This document shows, piece by piece, positions 4,980 to 7,019 of a stretch of 7,019 bases of DNA. The DNA is taken from positions 1 to 7,019 of the forward strand of contig CAIXIZ010000022.1 in assembly GCA_903919625.1 (NCBI GenBank), given 5' to 3'. Made by a program: the position numbers and the translations under genes. This DNA comes from an uncultured Verrucomicrobiota bacterium. Lineage in GTDB: Bacteria > Verrucomicrobiota > Verrucomicrobiia > Opitutales > Opitutaceae. The notes beneath the pieces were generated by a model. The model ran no database searches, was not told the DNA's origin, and saw only the letters and a program-made list of their open reading frames with translations. Position 1 is the first letter of the stretch; every line of letters begins with the position of its first letter.

Positions 4980-5402
4980 TCATGGCCTGAAATATTCGAA
5001 GAAAACTCGGGTATGATCGCGGCTGACTTTCATCAGATAAAACCCTCCGTTTTCGGTTTTCTCGTACAACTCAAAGTTTGGCAAAGCATAGCTGGATTGA
5101 GTGGCAAGCGGGCTTTCCATCAGTACAAAATGATCTGTTTTATTAAATTTCCTCTCCTGCAGGATTCGATCGAGATCTGCTGGCGCGATGTAAAATGTCA
5201 GAAGAGTGCCCCCGCCAGTCAGGTTGCTGCTGCCAGAGCCTTCCAATTTGGTGACTGAGCCTGGCACAGGATCAGATATATATTGGCGGTATGCCTCGTC
5301 GGCGCTGAACTTTCTCATGGTGGGCAGAAAAATAATTCCGACAACCCCTAGGATAACCAGGAACAGGACTGAAAAAAGAAAGTATCGGGCGCCTTTACTC
5401 AT
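4980..5402 (-). CDS. Membrane-anchored protein of unknown function, low GC
   Basis: This is a 140-residue protein from the ATG at 5402 to TGA at 4980. The N-terminus M-S-K-G-A-R is followed by one strongly hydrophobic helix (8-27), with no signal-peptidase-like site. The remainder is therefore likely anchored and periplasmic. The soluble part contains A-D-E-A-Y-R-Q-Y (34-41), D-P-V-P-G-S-V-T (44-51) and L-T-G-G-G-T-L-L-T-F-Y-I-A-P-A-D-L-D (61-78), probably a small alpha/beta fold. I do not recognise a named family. I have an uncertain memory of similar short lipoprotein-like or anchored proteins in Verrucomicrobia. Base composition is clearly more AT-rich than both neighbours, which suggests acquisition by transfer or weak constraint. 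It is divergent from the VTT-domain gene and on the same strand as the glycosyltransferases, 156 bp before them. No Shine-Dalgarno site is visible. Confidence 0.7.
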   Translation of the reverse strand: MSKGARYFLFSVLFLVILGVVGIIFLPTMRKFSADEAYRQYISDPVPGSVTKLEGSGSSNLTGGGTLLTFYIAPADLDRILQERKFNKTDHFVLMESPLATQSSYALPNFELYEKTENGGFYLMKVSRDHTRVFFEYFRP

Positions 5403-5428
5403 TTGATGCGATAGGGGTGATTGGGGCG

Positions 5429-5457
5429 TAGTCAGTGTACTGGCTGTATGCGGTCAA
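5429..5457 (-). promoter_or_regulatory. Possible promoter of the low-GC membrane-anchored gene
   Basis: On the minus strand TTGACC (5457-5452) is a good -35 box. With a 17-base spacer the -10 position reads TGACTA (5434-5429), which is a poor match. It lies about 27 bases before the ATG at 5402. An imperfect palindrome covers the spacer and the -10 box, so an operator here is possible. Confidence 0.25.
5430..5445. promoter_or_regulatory. Imperfect palindrome in the divergent intergenic region (possible operator)
   Basis: AGTCAGTGTACTGGCT has matching arms CAGT/ACTG around GT, plus outer A-G/C-T pairs, with one mismatch pair. It is placed between two divergent genes and overlaps a candidate promoter. 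A single short palindrome could arise by chance. Confidence 0.25.
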
Positions 5458-5529
5458 GGGGTAATGGGGCGGTGGGTTTGGCGATGCGCATGGCTTGACG
5501 CATTCTTGCGGCGTGGGGCATCCTTGCGC

Positions 5530-6213
5530 ATGGAACCCAACCCGCGCGCGGCGCGCAAGGTGCTGCTCATCAAACTGGCGGTTGCCGCGGTCGTGCTCGG
5601 CACCGCGGGCGTGCTGCTGCTGCGCGGGATGGATGTCCACGCGGAACTCAAACGGCTGGTGGCGGACATTACCAAGGCGGGTCCGCTGGCGTTCTTTTCG
5701 GCGATGGCGATCTTGCCGGCGTTTGGCATGCCGGCGTTTCCGTTCATGTTTGCCGTGCTGCCGGCCTTCGGCCCAACGTTGGGCATTCCTTTGGCGATGG
5801 CGTTGGCGCTGGCCGCGCTGACCGTCAACATGGTCTTTACCTACTGGCTGGCGCGGTATGCGCTGCGCGCCTGGCTGGCGCGGGTCATCGGCCGGCTGGG
5901 CTACAAAATGCCCCACGTGCCGCCGGGTGACACGACCGCGCTCATCGTGCTGCTGCGCGTGACCCCAGGCGTGCCGGCCTTTGTGCAAAATTATCTGCTG
6001 GGCCTCAGCGACACGCCGTTTCTCAAATTCCTGCTGGTCTCCTGTCTGTGCGCCTGGCCGCACATCTCGGCCTGGATCTATTTCGGGGAAGTGCTGGGTG
6101 AGGGCAAGGGAGGGCTGATCCTGATCGGCAGCCTGCTGCTCGTGGCGGTGTTTGCCGCTGCGCGGCTGGTGCGACACCATTACGGCAAAAAAGCCGCCAA
6201 ACCCCATGCGTGA
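5530..6213 (+). CDS. VTT-domain membrane protein (TVP38/TMEM64, DedA-related)
   Basis: This is a 227-residue inner-membrane protein. Hydrophobic segments lie at about 11-31, 52-80, 84-107, 136-146, 164-186 and 194-213. The central R143-V-T-P146-G-V-P149-A-F-V-Q-N154-Y-L-L-G158 is the hallmark R-x-x-P-x-x-P-x-x-x-x-N-x-x-x-G of VTT/SNARE-associated family proteins. In bacteria these relate to DedA proteins, some of which move lipids such as undecaprenyl phosphate across the membrane; the substrate here is unknown. I chose the ATG at 5530 (M-E-P-N-P-R-A-A-R-K), which gives a normal basic N-terminus before the first helix. A more distant ATG at 5464 would add 22 residues with unusual Trp/Cys content and no family likeness. 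No strong Shine-Dalgarno site precedes either. The stop overlaps a possible xseA ATG (6206), so the two genes may be co-transcribed. Confidence 0.8.
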   Translation: MEPNPRAARKVLLIKLAVAAVVLGTAGVLLLRGMDVHAELKRLVADITKAGPLAFFSAMAILPAFGMPAFPFMFAVLPAFGPTLGIPLAMALALAALTVNMVFTYWLARYALRAWLARVIGRLGYKMPHVPPGDTTALIVLLRVTPGVPAFVQNYLLGLSDTPFLKFLLVSCLCAWPHISAWIYFGEVLGEGKGGLILIGSLLLVAVFAAARLVRHHYGKKAAKPHA

Positions 6214-6340
6214 ACGGCGTCGAACGTCCACCCGACCGCAAACTGAGGGGGCCGCGGCCGCCCCGCAACCTGCCGGCGCGGGCAAAATATCGTCGGCGCA
6301 GCTGCGCGGCGGCGAATTGGAGCTGGGCGAAGAAGGCGAA

Positions 6341-7019
6341 ATGGCGGGTCCTGCGGCGTCCGGCGAGCCCACGGCGGAAGCGGTGCAAGTCGAGACCGTG
6401 AGCGAGTTCACCCGCCGGGTGAAGGTGCTGCTCGAGGGTGGCCTGGCGTCGTGCTGGGTGCGCGGCGAGGTCAGCAACCGGCGCGCCCAGGCGAGCGGGC
6501 ATGTATATTTTTCACTCAAGGATGCGGGCGCGCAGCTGTCGTGCGTGATGTTCCGCGGCGATGCGGCCCGGTTGCCGGACGCGGCGGTGCTGCGCGACGG
6601 GGCGCAGGTCGTGGTGTTTGGCGAGGCCAGCGTCTACGAGGCTCGCGGGCAATATCAGCTGATCGTGCGCCTGGTCGTGGACGACGGGGTGGGGCGGTTG
6701 CAGCGCGAGTTCGAGGCGTTGAAGCAGCGGCTGGCCAATGCAGGCCTGTTCGTGCCCGAGCGCAAACGTGCGCTGCCGGAGATGCCGCAGTGCGTGGGCT
6801 TCATCACCTCGCCGACCGGCGCGGCGCTGCAGGATTTTTTACGCATTCTCACGCGGCGCGGCTGGCGCGGCCGCGTGGTCGTGCTGCCGGCGAAGGTGCA
6901 GGGCGATGGCGCGGCGGCAGAAATGGTGGAGATGCTGCGGCTGGCGGCGGAGCTGAAAATTTTCGACCTGCTGGTGATTGGGCGCGGCGGCGGGAGTTTG
7001 GAGGATTTGTGGGCGTTCA
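6341..7019 (+). CDS. xseA: Exonuclease VII large subunit, N-terminal half, cut by the window edge
   Basis: 226 codons are visible and the frame is open to the edge. Residues about 20-115 form the OB-fold DNA-binding domain: S21-E-F-T-R-R-V, C-W-V-R-G-E-V-S-N, S-G-H-V-Y-F-S-L-K-D and G-Q-Y-Q-L-I-V. The catalytic region then begins with G153-F-I-T-S-P-T-G-A-A-L-Q-D-F-L and I213-G-R-G-G-G-S-L-E-D-L-W-A-F (to 226). Both are signature blocks of XseA. With XseB it degrades single-stranded DNA to oligonucleotides in repair and mismatch correction; no xseB is visible. I chose the ATG at 6341, preceded by purine-rich GAAGAAGGCGAA, because it gives a short lead of about 20 residues as in other XseA proteins. 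The frame is also open back to an ATG at 6206, overlapping the VTT gene stop (ATGCGTGA). That start would add 45 Arg/Ala/Pro/Glu-rich residues and cannot be excluded. Confidence 0.93.
   Translation, partial: MAGPAASGEPTAEAVQVETVSEFTRRVKVLLEGGLASCWVRGEVSNRRAQASGHVYFSLKDAGAQLSCVMFRGDAARLPDAAVLRDGAQVVVFGEASVYEARGQYQLIVRLVVDDGVGRLQREFEALKQRLANAGLFVPERKRALPEMPQCVGFITSPTGAALQDFLRILTRRGWRGRVVVLPAKVQGDGAAAEMVEMLRLAAELKIFDLLVIGRGGGSLEDLWAF

Noticed and set aside
5395..6519. 374-codon open frame on the minus strand
   Set aside because: It runs antisense to the VTT gene and the start of xseA, both of which have clear family motifs. Its product is low-complexity Arg/Gln/His-rich.

Overview
This 7 kb, mostly high-GC window looks like a member of the Verrucomicrobia, most probably family Opitutaceae. 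The identification rests on the protein style of the partial XseA at the right edge, on the general lack of Shine-Dalgarno sites, and on the kinds of gene present. It is made from recalled family resemblance, not from a search.

Left part (1-1670): a probable mobile or accessory segment, all on the minus strand. Reading in the direction of transcription it holds a 34-residue single-pass membrane peptide (1363-1259), a 93-residue small membrane protein with a good ribosome binding site (1168-887), a small Cys-rich zinc-finger-like protein (806-315), and the N-terminus of a serine recombinase that runs off the left edge (272-1). The zinc-finger protein and the recombinase are 42 bp apart and probably form one transcription unit. 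The non-coding stretch 1364-1669 contains a degenerate 11-bp-period repeat array and several small inverted or direct repeats.

Middle part (1670-4823): a two-gene cell-envelope glycosylation cassette on the minus strand. A GtrB/DPM1-type family 2 glycosyltransferase (4823-3876) overlaps by 8 bp a large GT-C-fold membrane glycosyltransferase (3883-1670). The usual logic of such pairs is that the first loads a sugar onto a polyprenyl phosphate in the cytoplasm and the second transfers it on the outer face of the inner membrane. Upstream lies a small low-GC membrane-anchored protein of unknown function (5402-4980).

Right part (5403-7019): a short divergent intergenic region, then on the plus strand a VTT/DedA-like membrane protein (5530-6213) and the start of xseA, the exonuclease VII large subunit, which runs off the right edge.

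The features most worth a second look are the 11-bp-phased repeat array at 1406-1515, the recombinase N-terminus carrying a degenerate second copy of its first active-site strand, the recombinase-linked zinc-finger protein with a duplicated VQQDSI motif, and the paired small membrane ORFs that share one frame across a TGA.
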